In this document: in pieces, positions 1 through 7,772 of the stretch
Layout: every line of letters starts with the position of its first letter
Numbering within the stretch: position 1 is the first letter of the stretch
Translations under genes and position numbers: made by a program
Assembly: GCA_003635265.1 (NCBI GenBank)
Contig: PYIZ01000023.1
Span: 6,847-50,901 of the forward strand
Reading direction: 5' to 3'
Length of the DNA: 44,055 nt
DNA from: Candidatus Poribacteria bacterium
GTDB taxonomy: Bacteria; Poribacteria; WGA-4E; PCPOR2b
The notes under the pieces: generated by a model
The model's input: only the letters and a program-made list of their open reading frames with translations
Databases searched by the model: none
Told to the model about the DNA's origin: nothing

Positions 1-22
1 TTAATTACGAGGAGGCGATATA

Positions 23-1045
23 ATGGGTGAAGAACGTACTATGACCCTTGGATTGGCTATCCGTGAGGCGCTCCATCAGGAGATGGAACGCGACGCTTCG
101 GTCATTATCATGGGCGAAGATATCGTCGGCGGTGCTGGATCGGATGAGCCGGGTGCCGAGGATTCTTGGGGCGGACCGATGGGAATCACCCGCGGATTGG
201 TAGGCAAGTTTGGACACAATCGGGTGCGCGACACGCCAATCAGTGAGGCAGGCTTCATTGGGGCAGCTGTCGGCGCTGCGGCAACGGGCTTGCGACCCAT
301 CGCTGCGTTGATGTTCATTGACTTTTTTGGCATCCCGATGGATCAGATTTACAATCAGGGGGCGAAACTGCGCTATATGTTCGGTGGCAAGGCGAAGGTC
401 CCGATGGTCGTCCGTGCGCTGATTGGAGCGGGGGTAAACGCGGCGGCACAACACTCGCAGAGCCTCTATTCTATCTTTACACACATCCCCGGCTTGAAAG
501 TGGTAATCCCCACCACGCCCTACGATGCCAAGGGACTGATGATCGCTGCCATTCGGGACGACGATCCGGTGTTTTTCCTCGAACACAAGACATTGTTAGG
601 TGAGAAAGGGCACGTGCCCGAAGAGCCTTACACCGTACCTTTGGGGGTGGCGGAGGTTAGACGTGAGGGTAGCGATGTGACTGTCGTCGCCATTGCGAAG
701 ATGGTCACCGTGGCACTAGCTGCGGCAGAAACGCTTGAAGCCGAGGGGGTCAGCGTTGAGGTCATCGATCCACGGACACTCAGCCCGTTGGACGGTGGAA
801 CCATTCTGGATTCGGTTGAGAAAACAGGTCGCCTCGTGATTGTTGATGAAGACACCCCACGGTGCAGCCTCGCCACAGACATCGCAGCGTTAGCAGCAGA
901 CGAGGCGTTCTATAGCCTTGAAGCGCCGATTAAACGTATCACCGCACCCCACACACCTGTCCCCTTCAGTCCGACGTTGGAGAACGCCTACATCCCCTCA
1001 CAAGAGCGGGTTGTGGCGACAATTCAGGAGGTAATGTCCGTATGA
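23..1045 (+). CDS. 2-oxoacid dehydrogenase E1 component, beta subunit (pyruvate/acetoin dehydrogenase type)
   Basis: The 340-residue product has the usual length and order of E1 beta subunits: a transketolase-type pyrimidine-binding domain (about residues 6-180, with the thiamine-diphosphate-activating glutamate in MGEDIVGG near residue 32) and a C-terminal transketolase domain (about 205-325). With an E1 alpha partner it would decarboxylate a 2-oxoacid and pass the acyl group to the E2 lipoyl arm. The start is set by AGGAGG at 10-15, 7 bases before the ATG. The stop overlaps the E2 start by four bases (ATGA), so the two are translationally coupled. E1 alpha is probably just left of the window edge (inference). 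Substrate cannot be told from sequence; no acetoin-specific genes are visible. Confidence 0.93.
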   Translation: MGEERTMTLGLAIREALHQEMERDASVIIMGEDIVGGAGSDEPGAEDSWGGPMGITRGLVGKFGHNRVRDTPISEAGFIGAAVGAAATGLRPIAALMFIDFFGIPMDQIYNQGAKLRYMFGGKAKVPMVVRALIGAGVNAAAQHSQSLYSIFTHIPGLKVVIPTTPYDAKGLMIAAIRDDDPVFFLEHKTLLGEKGHVPEEPYTVPLGVAEVRREGSDVTVVAIAKMVTVALAAAETLEAEGVSVEVIDPRTLSPLDGGTILDSVEKTGRLVIVDEDTPRCSLATDIAALAADEAFYSLEAPIKRITAPHTPVPFSPTLENAYIPSQERVVATIQEVMSV

Positions 1046-2178
1046 CACCGATCGTGCTTCCCAAGTCAGGTTTCAGCAGCGAAGCGTCAACGGTTATCGG
1101 TTGGAGTGTGGCGGAAGGAGACCGCGTTGAGGAGGGGCAGCTGCTGTGCGAGGTCGAGACCGAAAAAACAACCATTGAGATCACTGCACCTGCGTCGGGA
1201 CTCCTGCGCAAGATACTGATTCACGAAGGGGAGAAGCGGCCCGTGGGCGTGACAATGGGCTTTATCGGCGAAGCGGATGAACCTATCCCTGAAGTTGAGG
1301 ACACGCCACCTCCAACTCCTGAAACGACTCAAGCAAGCGCCGCTCCGATTCCATCGACGCGTCCGCGTCGTGCAGCAACGGGGCGGGTACGGGCATCCCC
1401 CGCCGCCCGGAAGCTCGCAGCAGAACACGGAATTGACCTAGCAGAGTTGTCAGGCAGCGGTCCCGGCGGCGCGATAACAACCGGGGATGTGGAACGTGCG
1501 GTCGAAGCCAGTCGAGCGGAATCAGATGCTGAGTTGGTGCCGATGAGTTCGATGCGTCGTGCCATCGCTCGGATGACACAAGAGAGTTTCCAGACTGCCC
1601 CGCACTTCTACCTGACATTGGAGGCAGACGCAACGTCGCTTTTGAATGACCGTCCAGAGGGGATCTCAGTTACCCACTGTTTCGTCAAAGCAGCCGGATT
1701 GGCACTCCACGAGTTTCCCCAAATGCGGGCGCAGGTTGAGGGTGATGCGTTTGCCATCCCTCATGCGGTGAACGTTGGGCTAATCACCGCAGTAGAGGGC
1801 GGTCTAGTTGTGCCTGTGATACGCGATGCCGATCAACGTTCCCTCGCTGAGATTGCCGAAACTGTGCGTTCACTGGTTGATGGGGCACGGTCTGGAAAGC
1901 TTTCGGCGGATGATGCATCCGGCGCAGGGTTCAGCATTACGAACTTGGGGATGTACGACATTGAGACCTTTCATGCCATTATCCACGCACCAGAAGCGGC
2001 GATTCTCGCTGTTGGGGCGATTGTGGAAAAGCCTGTGGTCGAAGATGGGCAGGTAGTGCCCGGGGTACGGACGGCACTAACACTGTCGTGTGATCATCGG
2101 GTTGTTGACGGTGTCATCGCTGCACAGTTTCTGAGACGGTTGAAGCAACTGGTAGAGGATATATCGACTTTGGAGTGA
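1042..2178 (+). CDS. Dihydrolipoamide acyltransferase (E2 component)
   Basis: This is the lipoylated core of a 2-oxoacid dehydrogenase complex. Domains in order: lipoyl domain at residues 1-78 with the lipoyl lysine K42 in ETEKTTIEI; a Pro/Thr/Ala-rich linker (85-112); a peripheral subunit-binding domain (about 115-153, RASPAARKLA...GPGGAITTGDV); and a short catalytic acyltransferase domain ending with the active-site motif DHRVVDG (H352, D356). At 378 residues it is shorter than most E2 proteins, mainly in the catalytic domain, but the active-site motif is intact. It overlaps the E1 beta stop by four bases. No E3 (lipoamide dehydrogenase) gene follows, so E3 must be elsewhere. Confidence 0.93.
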   Translation: MTPIVLPKSGFSSEASTVIGWSVAEGDRVEEGQLLCEVETEKTTIEITAPASGLLRKILIHEGEKRPVGVTMGFIGEADEPIPEVEDTPPPTPETTQASAAPIPSTRPRRAATGRVRASPAARKLAAEHGIDLAELSGSGPGGAITTGDVERAVEASRAESDAELVPMSSMRRAIARMTQESFQTAPHFYLTLEADATSLLNDRPEGISVTHCFVKAAGLALHEFPQMRAQVEGDAFAIPHAVNVGLITAVEGGLVVPVIRDADQRSLAEIAETVRSLVDGARSGKLSADDASGAGFSITNLGMYDIETFHAIIHAPEAAILAVGAIVEKPVVEDGQVVPGVRTALTLSCDHRVVDGVIAAQFLRRLKQLVEDISTLE

Positions 2179-2218
2179 CACACGCTCAAATCCGAAGAAG
2201 GTGTGGGGATCTGTAGGA

Positions 2219-2247
2219 GGGATTTCCAAATCCCGATCCAGACGGGA
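2219..2247. repeat. Short palindromic repeat between E2 and the SUMF1 gene
   Basis: GGGATTTCCAAATCCC (2219-2234) is a 7-bp perfect hairpin, overlapped by TCCCG...CGGGA (2231-2247). There is no T tract, so it looks more like a dispersed palindromic repeat than an intrinsic terminator. The surrounding 100-bp spacer (2179-2279) holds nothing else recognisable. Confidence 0.5.
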
Positions 2248-2279
2248 GGAAGACCGAAAAATAACCAGCCCCAAAGAAG

Positions 2280-3194
2280 GTGGGAAACACATTGCCAGAA
2301 TTTATAAAGCTGGAGACGCTGATTGAGGATAACGGAACAGATCGCCGGAAAGCGAGGGTTGCACTCGCGCAAAGCGATGATCCAGAGGCGTTGCAGCAAC
2401 TGCTCAAACAGTACTGGACATGGCACTTTGAGAAATCCCTAACGGAAGCTGCTCGGCTGCTGTTAGCGACGAATCTAGGTTGGGAACGGATGCGTCCACT
2501 CACAACGCCGCCGATCGGAGAGATTATTTCACCGCTCGGTCATGCCCTCAATCACACGGATCAGAACGTTCGCGATGCCGCCTTTCAGGTATTGGACAGC
2601 ATGGTTGACATCCCCACCGGGGAGGTGTTGATTGGTGAGGAGTTGACCTCGCTCTGGGTGGAGGAATTCCAGATAGCTCGCTACCCAGTAACGAATGCAC
2701 AGTACCAGCGATTTATTCAGGAAACAGGTCATCGACAACCGCAATCTTGGGAGGACGGAGCATATCCAGAAAAGAAGGGCGATCACCCGGTCACGGAGGT
2801 GAGCTGTGAGGACGCGGAAGCGTATGCAGCGTGGACAGGTTGCCGATTGCCCGCTTTCGAGGAGTGGGAGCGGACAGCCCGCGGTGACCATGGAGATATA
2901 TTTCCGTGGGGAAATGAAATCGACAAACCGCGCTGCAACACCGTAGAACTTGGCGCGGGCGGCACAACCCCTGTAGGTGCCTTCCCAGACGGGGTCAGTC
3001 CCTTCGGCTGCTACGACATGCTTGGTAACGTGTGGGAATGGACAAGTACATGGTATGATGAAGACAATCCACACTTCCGTGTGGTCAGGGGTGGTGCGTG
3101 GTACTACAACCACGATTACAGCACCTGCACAAGCTACGACTTCTTCAGTAAGGAGTACACAGAATTTGTGATCGGGTTTCGCATCGCTCGATAG
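2280..3194 (+). CDS. SUMF1/formylglycine-generating-enzyme-domain protein, probably not a true FGE
   Basis: The C-terminal two thirds (about residues 115-304) is a SUMF1-type fold: FQIARYPVTNAQYQRFI, then AYAAWTGCRLPAFEEWERTAR, then GNVWEWTS, then VVRGGAWYYN and a terminal GFRIAR. The first 110 residues form an unrelated helical region that I cannot name. True aerobic FGEs carry two active-site cysteines in a C-x4-C arrangement just before the final GFR motif; here the region reads YSTCTSYDFFS, with only the first cysteine. The protein may therefore be a SUMF1-fold binding or regulatory protein rather than the activator of the sulfatase at 24482. The reading frame opens with GTG at 2280, but TTG at 2292, spaced better from GAAGG (2276-2280), is an equally good start. 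Confidence 0.85.
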   Translation: MGNTLPEFIKLETLIEDNGTDRRKARVALAQSDDPEALQQLLKQYWTWHFEKSLTEAARLLLATNLGWERMRPLTTPPIGEIISPLGHALNHTDQNVRDAAFQVLDSMVDIPTGEVLIGEELTSLWVEEFQIARYPVTNAQYQRFIQETGHRQPQSWEDGAYPEKKGDHPVTEVSCEDAEAYAAWTGCRLPAFEEWERTARGDHGDIFPWGNEIDKPRCNTVELGAGGTTPVGAFPDGVSPFGCYDMLGNVWEWTSTWYDEDNPHFRVVRGGAWYYNHDYSTCTSYDFFSKEYTEFVIGFRIAR

Positions 3195-3237
3195 CGAGTT
3201 GCGCTTATTCGTGTCAACAAGCCGACGAATTAACGTG

Positions 3238-4272
3238 CTATCCCTTCTCTACCCCCACCGGTGTCTTTGATACCGGGATCTGACGGACATAATTGACGAG
3301 TGCCGCCCCCATCCCATCAAAGCGAATTTCGATCTCATCCCCTGTCTGATAGGTTGGTCGATCTGGGAAAGAGAGCTTCATTGTCCCGAAGTAGTGCAGA
3401 TGCACATCGCCGGGGATCCGAAAGTGGGGATACTTGAAATGATGATCCTCAAGGTTGGCAAGCGTATGGCTCATGTTCGCTTCGCCCGTGAGCAGATCGC
3501 CCGAATGATAGATCTCCTCCGATTCCCGCACGATACGGCAACTGCCTCGAACATCCGTAAACGATTCATCGGTTACTAACTCCGGGCCAACAGCGCAGAC
3601 GCGCATTTTTGATAGAGCGAGCCACAGATAATTCACGCGCTCCATAGGGTGATCTGCCCACTCGTTGCCGATTGTAAAACCGAGCCGACACGGAATCCCA
3701 TCGTCATCAATGACGTAGCAACCAACAATTTCCGGCTCCTCACCGCCATCTTCTGAGAAGTCGGGAATATCTAAGAAGTCGTTGTGTCCCCGCAGAACTG
3801 TCCCGTTCCCCTTATAGAACCATTCGGGCTGAATCCCACGTTCACCGGAGGCAGGTTTGCCAGCTCTCAGTCCCATTTCAAACATCTTCTGTGAATCTGT
3901 CTTCGTTCCTTCATCGGTGTCAGTGATTGTGTGCATCTGATCGCGCGCCTCCATGCTGCCGAGGTGCGTTAGCCCTGTCCCAGAAACTGTGCAGTGGGCT
4001 GGGTCCGGATGGTCAAGTGGGGGCAAAATCCAGCCGCTCGCATCCCCCGGTCGGCTGGTGAGAAGTTGATTATACAGCACCCGATCTGCGGTTTCAGCGG
4101 AAGTCGCTGCGAGATACGCGTCAATAGTCTTTCCGCTTCTGCGAGCCTCAAGAAAAAGGTTATAGATCCGCGTCCATTCCGCATTGATGCTGGTCAAGTC
4201 AACAACATGCTCGCCATCAATACAGCCGATTCGCCTTCCCCTTTCTGGTAACTGAAACTGAATCAATCTCAT
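3238..4272 (-). CDS. GguC/AraD1-type protein of the fumarylacetoacetate hydrolase (FAH) superfamily
   Basis: The 344-residue product has the FAH-superfamily layout: a small N-terminal domain (MRLIQFQLPERGRRIGCIDGEHVVDL) and a C-terminal catalytic fold with EPEIVGCYVIDDDG, GFTIGNEW and a final YQTGDEIEIRFDGMG, matching proteins annotated GguC or AraD1. FAH-fold enzymes cleave or hydrate 2-keto acids using a divalent metal held by acidic residues; relatives often lie in sugar-acid gene clusters as 2-keto-3-deoxy acid dehydratases, so a role in sugar-acid degradation is likely but not shown. AAAAGGAG lies just upstream of the ATG on the minus strand. It is followed (minus strand) by the SUMF1 gene in opposite orientation, so the two genes converge. 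Confidence 0.85.
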   Translation of the reverse strand: MRLIQFQLPERGRRIGCIDGEHVVDLTSINAEWTRIYNLFLEARRSGKTIDAYLAATSAETADRVLYNQLLTSRPGDASGWILPPLDHPDPAHCTVSGTGLTHLGSMEARDQMHTITDTDEGTKTDSQKMFEMGLRAGKPASGERGIQPEWFYKGNGTVLRGHNDFLDIPDFSEDGGEEPEIVGCYVIDDDGIPCRLGFTIGNEWADHPMERVNYLWLALSKMRVCAVGPELVTDESFTDVRGSCRIVRESEEIYHSGDLLTGEANMSHTLANLEDHHFKYPHFRIPGDVHLHYFGTMKLSFPDRPTYQTGDEIEIRFDGMGAALVNYVRQIPVSKTPVGVEKG

Positions 4273-4311
4273 TTTGCTAGCTCCTTTTAAGAATCCCCCA
4301 TTATTCTTTTT

Positions 4312-4374
4312 CTACTTTCTGATTTTAAGCTGCCCCCATGATATTATCTGTTTCCCCTGTTGACGGACAGACAA
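4312..4374 (-). other. C-terminal LSV-x9-WG-x-[ILM]-K tag, copy in the cohesin/PKD protein
   Basis: These are the last 20 codons and the stop of the PKD protein: LSV, nine variable residues, WGQLK, three residues, end. The same pattern ends the products at 37348-38148, 38188-39219 and 39615-40388. Function unknown; proposed as a sorting or anchoring signal by inference. Confidence 0.6.
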
Positions 4375-5178
4375 TTTCTCATCGGTAACTGTGATAACGA
4401 ATATTGCTTCATCTTCCAGTGCGGGAACCCCATCGTCAGTAACTGTGAGCGTGACGGTATAAGTGCCGGGTTGCTTATAAACGTGCGTGACTGTTTCCTG
4501 CTGTTCGGCGTTAGAGCCATCGCCAAAACGCCAAACGTAGGTTTGTATTTTGCTATCGTCTTGCGAGCCTGCAGCGCTCAACGTAACCGTTTGACCCGTG
4601 AAAACCGTCTTCGGTGTAACGTCAATAACGGCGACAGGAAATTCATTTTTGGGTGCCGGATCGGTTATTTGACCGTTTGTCGTGATTACGTCTAACTGGT
4701 TAGCCTCAGGGTCCGAAAGCAAAGCCGCTGTAAATTTAATTGTGGAAGGATTAACATCGACCACGGAAAAAGTAATGGTTGCGAGGGTGCCATCTCCGTT
4801 GGAGACATCAGCCAGAGAGGTCGCCGCTAGTGTTACGTTATTATCAGTAATGATTGGTGGGACTACAAACGCGTTCTCAGGCAAGTAATCGGCGTTCTTT
4901 GCCTCCACAAATGCAAGCGTATTTGGATTGAACTCCACAGTGACTTGATACGCGGCAACATTTTCCCCATTAGTGATGGCTACCTCCACGGAAAATTCCT
5001 GTCCAACGATTGGAGACTCCATCTCTAACGGTTGGATAGATACAGTGGCTTGTGCGAAAACTAACGATGGAATCGCCAAAAAGATAGCGATCACACAAAT
5101 CACTTTGAATCTCAATGCAATTGGCGTTGTAAGTTGCTCTGAATTCTGATCCCATTGGGGTTGCAAGTAGTTTCTCAT
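4312..5178 (-). CDS. Secreted cohesin-like/PKD-domain protein with C-terminal LSV-x9-WG tag
   Basis: The 288-residue product begins with a long N-terminal stretch and a hydrophobic signal segment (about residues 26-42, ending VFAQA). It continues with a cohesin-like domain (about 44-172; VEVAITNGENVAAYQVTVEFNPNTL) and a PKD domain (about 181-265; GSQDDSKIQTYVWRFGDGS and YTVTLTVTDDG). It ends LSVRQQGKQIISWGQLKIRK. This tail lies outside both domains and matches, with identical spacing, the tails of three secreted proteins 33-36 kb away. The protein is probably exported and binds carbohydrate or other proteins; its partner is unknown. AAGGAAGG upstream supports the start. A TGCTATAAT extended -10 lies at 5266-5274. 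Confidence 0.85.
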   Translation of the reverse strand: MRNYLQPQWDQNSEQLTTPIALRFKVICVIAIFLAIPSLVFAQATVSIQPLEMESPIVGQEFSVEVAITNGENVAAYQVTVEFNPNTLAFVEAKNADYLPENAFVVPPIITDNNVTLAATSLADVSNGDGTLATITFSVVDVNPSTIKFTAALLSDPEANQLDVITTNGQITDPAPKNEFPVAVIDVTPKTVFTGQTVTLSAAGSQDDSKIQTYVWRFGDGSNAEQQETVTHVYKQPGTYTVTLTVTDDGVPALEDEAIFVITVTDEKLSVRQQGKQIISWGQLKIRK

Positions 5179-5265
5179 ACGGTCCTTCCTTTTTCGGATA
5201 CGCAGCTCAAGCCTTCATGTGGAGAAATGCCAGATCCTGATTTGATTGGGGCGATTGAGAGTTCG

Positions 5266-5295
5266 ATTATAGCATACTCCCTAGCCCAGCCGCAA
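5266..5295 (-). promoter_or_regulatory. Candidate promoter for the cohesin/PKD gene
   Basis: On the minus strand the sequence reads TTGCGG, 18 bases, then TATAAT preceded by TG at the extended -10 position (TGCTATAAT). The -10 is perfect and the -35 is weak. It lies about 90 bases upstream of the PKD gene start. Confidence 0.45.
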
Positions 5296-5384
5296 TGCTA
5301 AAATTAGGTTAAGTTTCGCGTCCTGTCATACCCATTGTCACCTATTTCATCTCTTCTTGAACAATCCTCCCATACAAATTACCG

Positions 5385-5414
5385 TTGATAAATTGTAGGT
5401 TCTTTTGATACAAT
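5385..5414 (+). promoter_or_regulatory. Candidate sigma70-type promoter for the sugar-phosphate transferase
   Basis: TTGATA (5385-5390), an 18-bp spacer and TACAAT (5409-5414) each match the consensus hexamers at five of six positions, about 40 bases upstream of the likely ATG at 5455. Confidence 0.5.
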
Positions 5415-5454
5415 TCCATCCATCCGAACAGATGTACTGGAATTGAATATAACA

Positions 5455-6876
5455 ATGTCAAACAAAACTCTTGATCAACTCCTTACTGTTTTCACCCTTC
5501 TCCTTGATGTTTGTTTCATCAGCGCATCGGTTTTTGTTGCGTACTGGCTCCGATTTGAATCGGGATGGCTAGACGGAGTCGCCATCCATAAGGGAGCGCC
5601 CCCGCCACTCGATTACTATTTCCAACTCATCCCGCTGATGGGGTTCATCTGGATTCTCGTACTTCGCGGCGTTGGGCTTTACCGGATTGAGGGGCACATT
5701 ACACTTGAAACGGTAGCCTCCATCTCAAAGGCGGGGTTGATTGCGTCAATTGCCACACTCAGCGCAATTTTCTTTATCTATCACAACCACCAATATTCCC
5801 GCTGGGTGATGATTTTGTCCTGTGCGATAAGTGTCGTTCTCCTATCTTTCAATCGACTGGCGATCCAACGTTTCAAAGAGGCAATCCAGCAGTTGGGTGT
5901 TGGCATCAGTCGTGTCGCAGCGGTCGGTTTTAATAGGACGACGCAGCAACTGATTCATACGCTCCAAGAGAGAACCGGCAGCGGTTACGAATTTGTCGGT
6001 GTCCTACTTGGTGAACGTCCACCGTCACAGCCGATCCCCCACCGCATTCTCGGTGACTTCACAGAGGTTCGGAGCCTCGTCCAGAAGTATCGAATTGATG
6101 AGCTTTTCATCACCTCACCGGCGATTTCGCATACCGAGATTTTACAGATTGTAGATGTTTGCGAAGGGCTATCTGTGCGGATGCATCTGCTCCCAGATCT
6201 CTATGAAGTGATGATCGGCCGCACACGGGTAGCGGATTTTGATGGCATTCCAGTAGTCAGGTTGAAGGAACTGCCACTCCAAGGTTGGCGCGGGATGATT
6301 AAACGTGGAATGGACATCCTGTTGAGCGGTATCGCGTTGATTGTTTGCAGCCCATTGATGTTCGTCATCGCCATCGCTGTGAAACTCTCGTCGCCGGGGA
6401 GGGTTATTTTCCGACAGGAACGGGCAGGGCGAGATGGTAAACCTTTCTATATCTATAAGTTCAGATCGATGCGAGAAGATGCGGAGGTAGGCGTTGGACA
6501 CGTCTGGGCTGCAAAAGATGATCCGCGGCAGACACGGCTCGGCAGGTTTCTAAGACGTTGGTGTTTGGATGAACTGCCCCAATTCTTCAATGTCCTGAAG
6601 GGAGATATGAGCCTCGTGGGTCCCCGTCCGGAGATGTCAGGATTGATCGACGACTTCAGCAGGTCGATCCCCCATTACCTAGACCGGCATCGCGTCAAAT
6701 GCGGACTCACCGGCTGGGCGCAGGTCAATGGACTCCGGGGGAATACCTCTTTGGAGGAGCGTATCCGTTATGATCTCTACTACATCGAGAACTGGTCAAT
6801 TGGATTTGACATCAAGATCCTTCTCAAGACCCTTTGGTCAATTAAAGGTACTTCAAAACGAGAGACAGAGGAATAA
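5455..6876 (+). CDS. Exopolysaccharide polyprenyl glycosylphosphotransferase (WbaP/WcaJ type)
   Basis: This family transfers a sugar-1-phosphate from a nucleotide sugar to undecaprenyl phosphate on the inner membrane, starting capsule or exopolysaccharide repeat units. The N-terminal 150 residues hold four to five membrane segments; a CoA-binding-like Rossmann region follows (about 150-270; VAAVGFNRTTQQLI). The C-terminal bacterial sugar transferase domain starts RGMDILLSGIALIVCSPLM and contains FRQERAGRDGKPFYIYKFRSM, DELPQFFNVLKGDMSLVGPRPE and GLTGWAQVNGLRG, all hallmark motifs. I chose ATG 5455 over the in-frame TTG at 5443. The nearest related genes, a GT39-like transferase and a TylF methyltransferase, are 34 kb away. 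Confidence 0.93.
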   Translation: MSNKTLDQLLTVFTLLLDVCFISASVFVAYWLRFESGWLDGVAIHKGAPPPLDYYFQLIPLMGFIWILVLRGVGLYRIEGHITLETVASISKAGLIASIATLSAIFFIYHNHQYSRWVMILSCAISVVLLSFNRLAIQRFKEAIQQLGVGISRVAAVGFNRTTQQLIHTLQERTGSGYEFVGVLLGERPPSQPIPHRILGDFTEVRSLVQKYRIDELFITSPAISHTEILQIVDVCEGLSVRMHLLPDLYEVMIGRTRVADFDGIPVVRLKELPLQGWRGMIKRGMDILLSGIALIVCSPLMFVIAIAVKLSSPGRVIFRQERAGRDGKPFYIYKFRSMREDAEVGVGHVWAAKDDPRQTRLGRFLRRWCLDELPQFFNVLKGDMSLVGPRPEMSGLIDDFSRSIPHYLDRHRVKCGLTGWAQVNGLRGNTSLEERIRYDLYYIENWSIGFDIKILLKTLWSIKGTSKRETEE

Positions 6877-6914
6877 CCTATCCACGTTATGCAGTAGAAG
6901 GAGGAAAGCGCACA

Positions 6915-7700
6915 TTGGGACGTGACTCAATCCACATCAACTATGTGAAAGAATTTACCAAACTCAGTCTCTGGTTTGTCCATAAACGCCTTCGTGAAGG
7001 GGAAAGCGACTTTGAAGCGTTAGTGAACAGTAGGGTAAATATTTACCGGAACACTTCGCTTTACGATGGCAAACATCACCCATCCAACGGGGAGGCTGCC
7101 CCGGAATGGGCGGGGATTCTAAAAGAACTGCGAACAGTTTTCGACCGTTATATGGACGCACCATCCACCGAGCAGCTTGAAGCAGCAGGGTTAAATGTCT
7201 TGTTGCCCTATCTGAAAAAACGCGCAGGTGCGCTGCCGCCGCCGGAGACCCGACCCTACGAGTGTTGGACCTACGACTACGGGAGTGACCAACTCAACAT
7301 CCACATCCTCAACGTCTATCAACCCCGATCCCCTTTGAGCGATAGGTGGATTCCATTTGCCGCGTCCCTGATTCGGTTGCTGCAAGATTCTCAAGCCCAA
7401 CGTCCCGATGTTGAACTCGTTCAATGCGGTAGTTGGCTCAATTCCGTGCTACCGTTCCAAAAACTGTTTCCAGAACGTTGGAAACAGAGTGCGGAGCCGA
7501 GGCCCGAAGTTCGGTACACCATGGGGCACTGGGGACAGTTTACAGATCGGTTGGGAGATTTTCACGCTCGGAACGGTGCGCTATTCCGGGAGACGGGGGA
7601 ATTTCCGTTTGCTAACTTGCAGTGCAAATGTCCTATTGACGAGGTTCTCGCCTATCTGAAAGGTAACTTCCCCGCTGCGGTGCAACACAATAGGCAATAG
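6915..7700 (+). CDS. Hypothetical protein, no recognised family
   Basis: The 261-residue product has no signal peptide or membrane segment and matches no family I recognise. It is rich in aromatic residues and has a soluble, mixed-fold look, with phrases such as YECWTYDYGSDQLNIHILNVYQPRSPLSDRW and RYTMGHWGQFTDRLGDFH. It begins with TTG preceded by a strong AAGGAGG at 6898-6904 (10-base spacing), so the start is well supported despite the rare codon. It lies 38 bases after the sugar-phosphate transferase and about 70 bases before the ABC-type ATPase of the defence-like block. It could belong to either neighbour; nothing in the sequence decides. Confidence 0.75.
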   Translation: MGRDSIHINYVKEFTKLSLWFVHKRLREGESDFEALVNSRVNIYRNTSLYDGKHHPSNGEAAPEWAGILKELRTVFDRYMDAPSTEQLEAAGLNVLLPYLKKRAGALPPPETRPYECWTYDYGSDQLNIHILNVYQPRSPLSDRWIPFAASLIRLLQDSQAQRPDVELVQCGSWLNSVLPFQKLFPERWKQSAEPRPEVRYTMGHWGQFTDRLGDFHARNGALFRETGEFPFANLQCKCPIDEVLAYLKGNFPAAVQHNRQ

Positions 7701-7772
7701 GAATTATGTGCCGCAGGATGCAGACAATATTCAGACCAACACTTAGTACGTATATTAAACGAGGGTTGTAAA

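Noticed and set aside
5443..5454. TTG start for the sugar-phosphate transferase
   Set aside because: ATG follows four codons later with an equally placed upstream region, and the extra residues add nothing to the first membrane segment.
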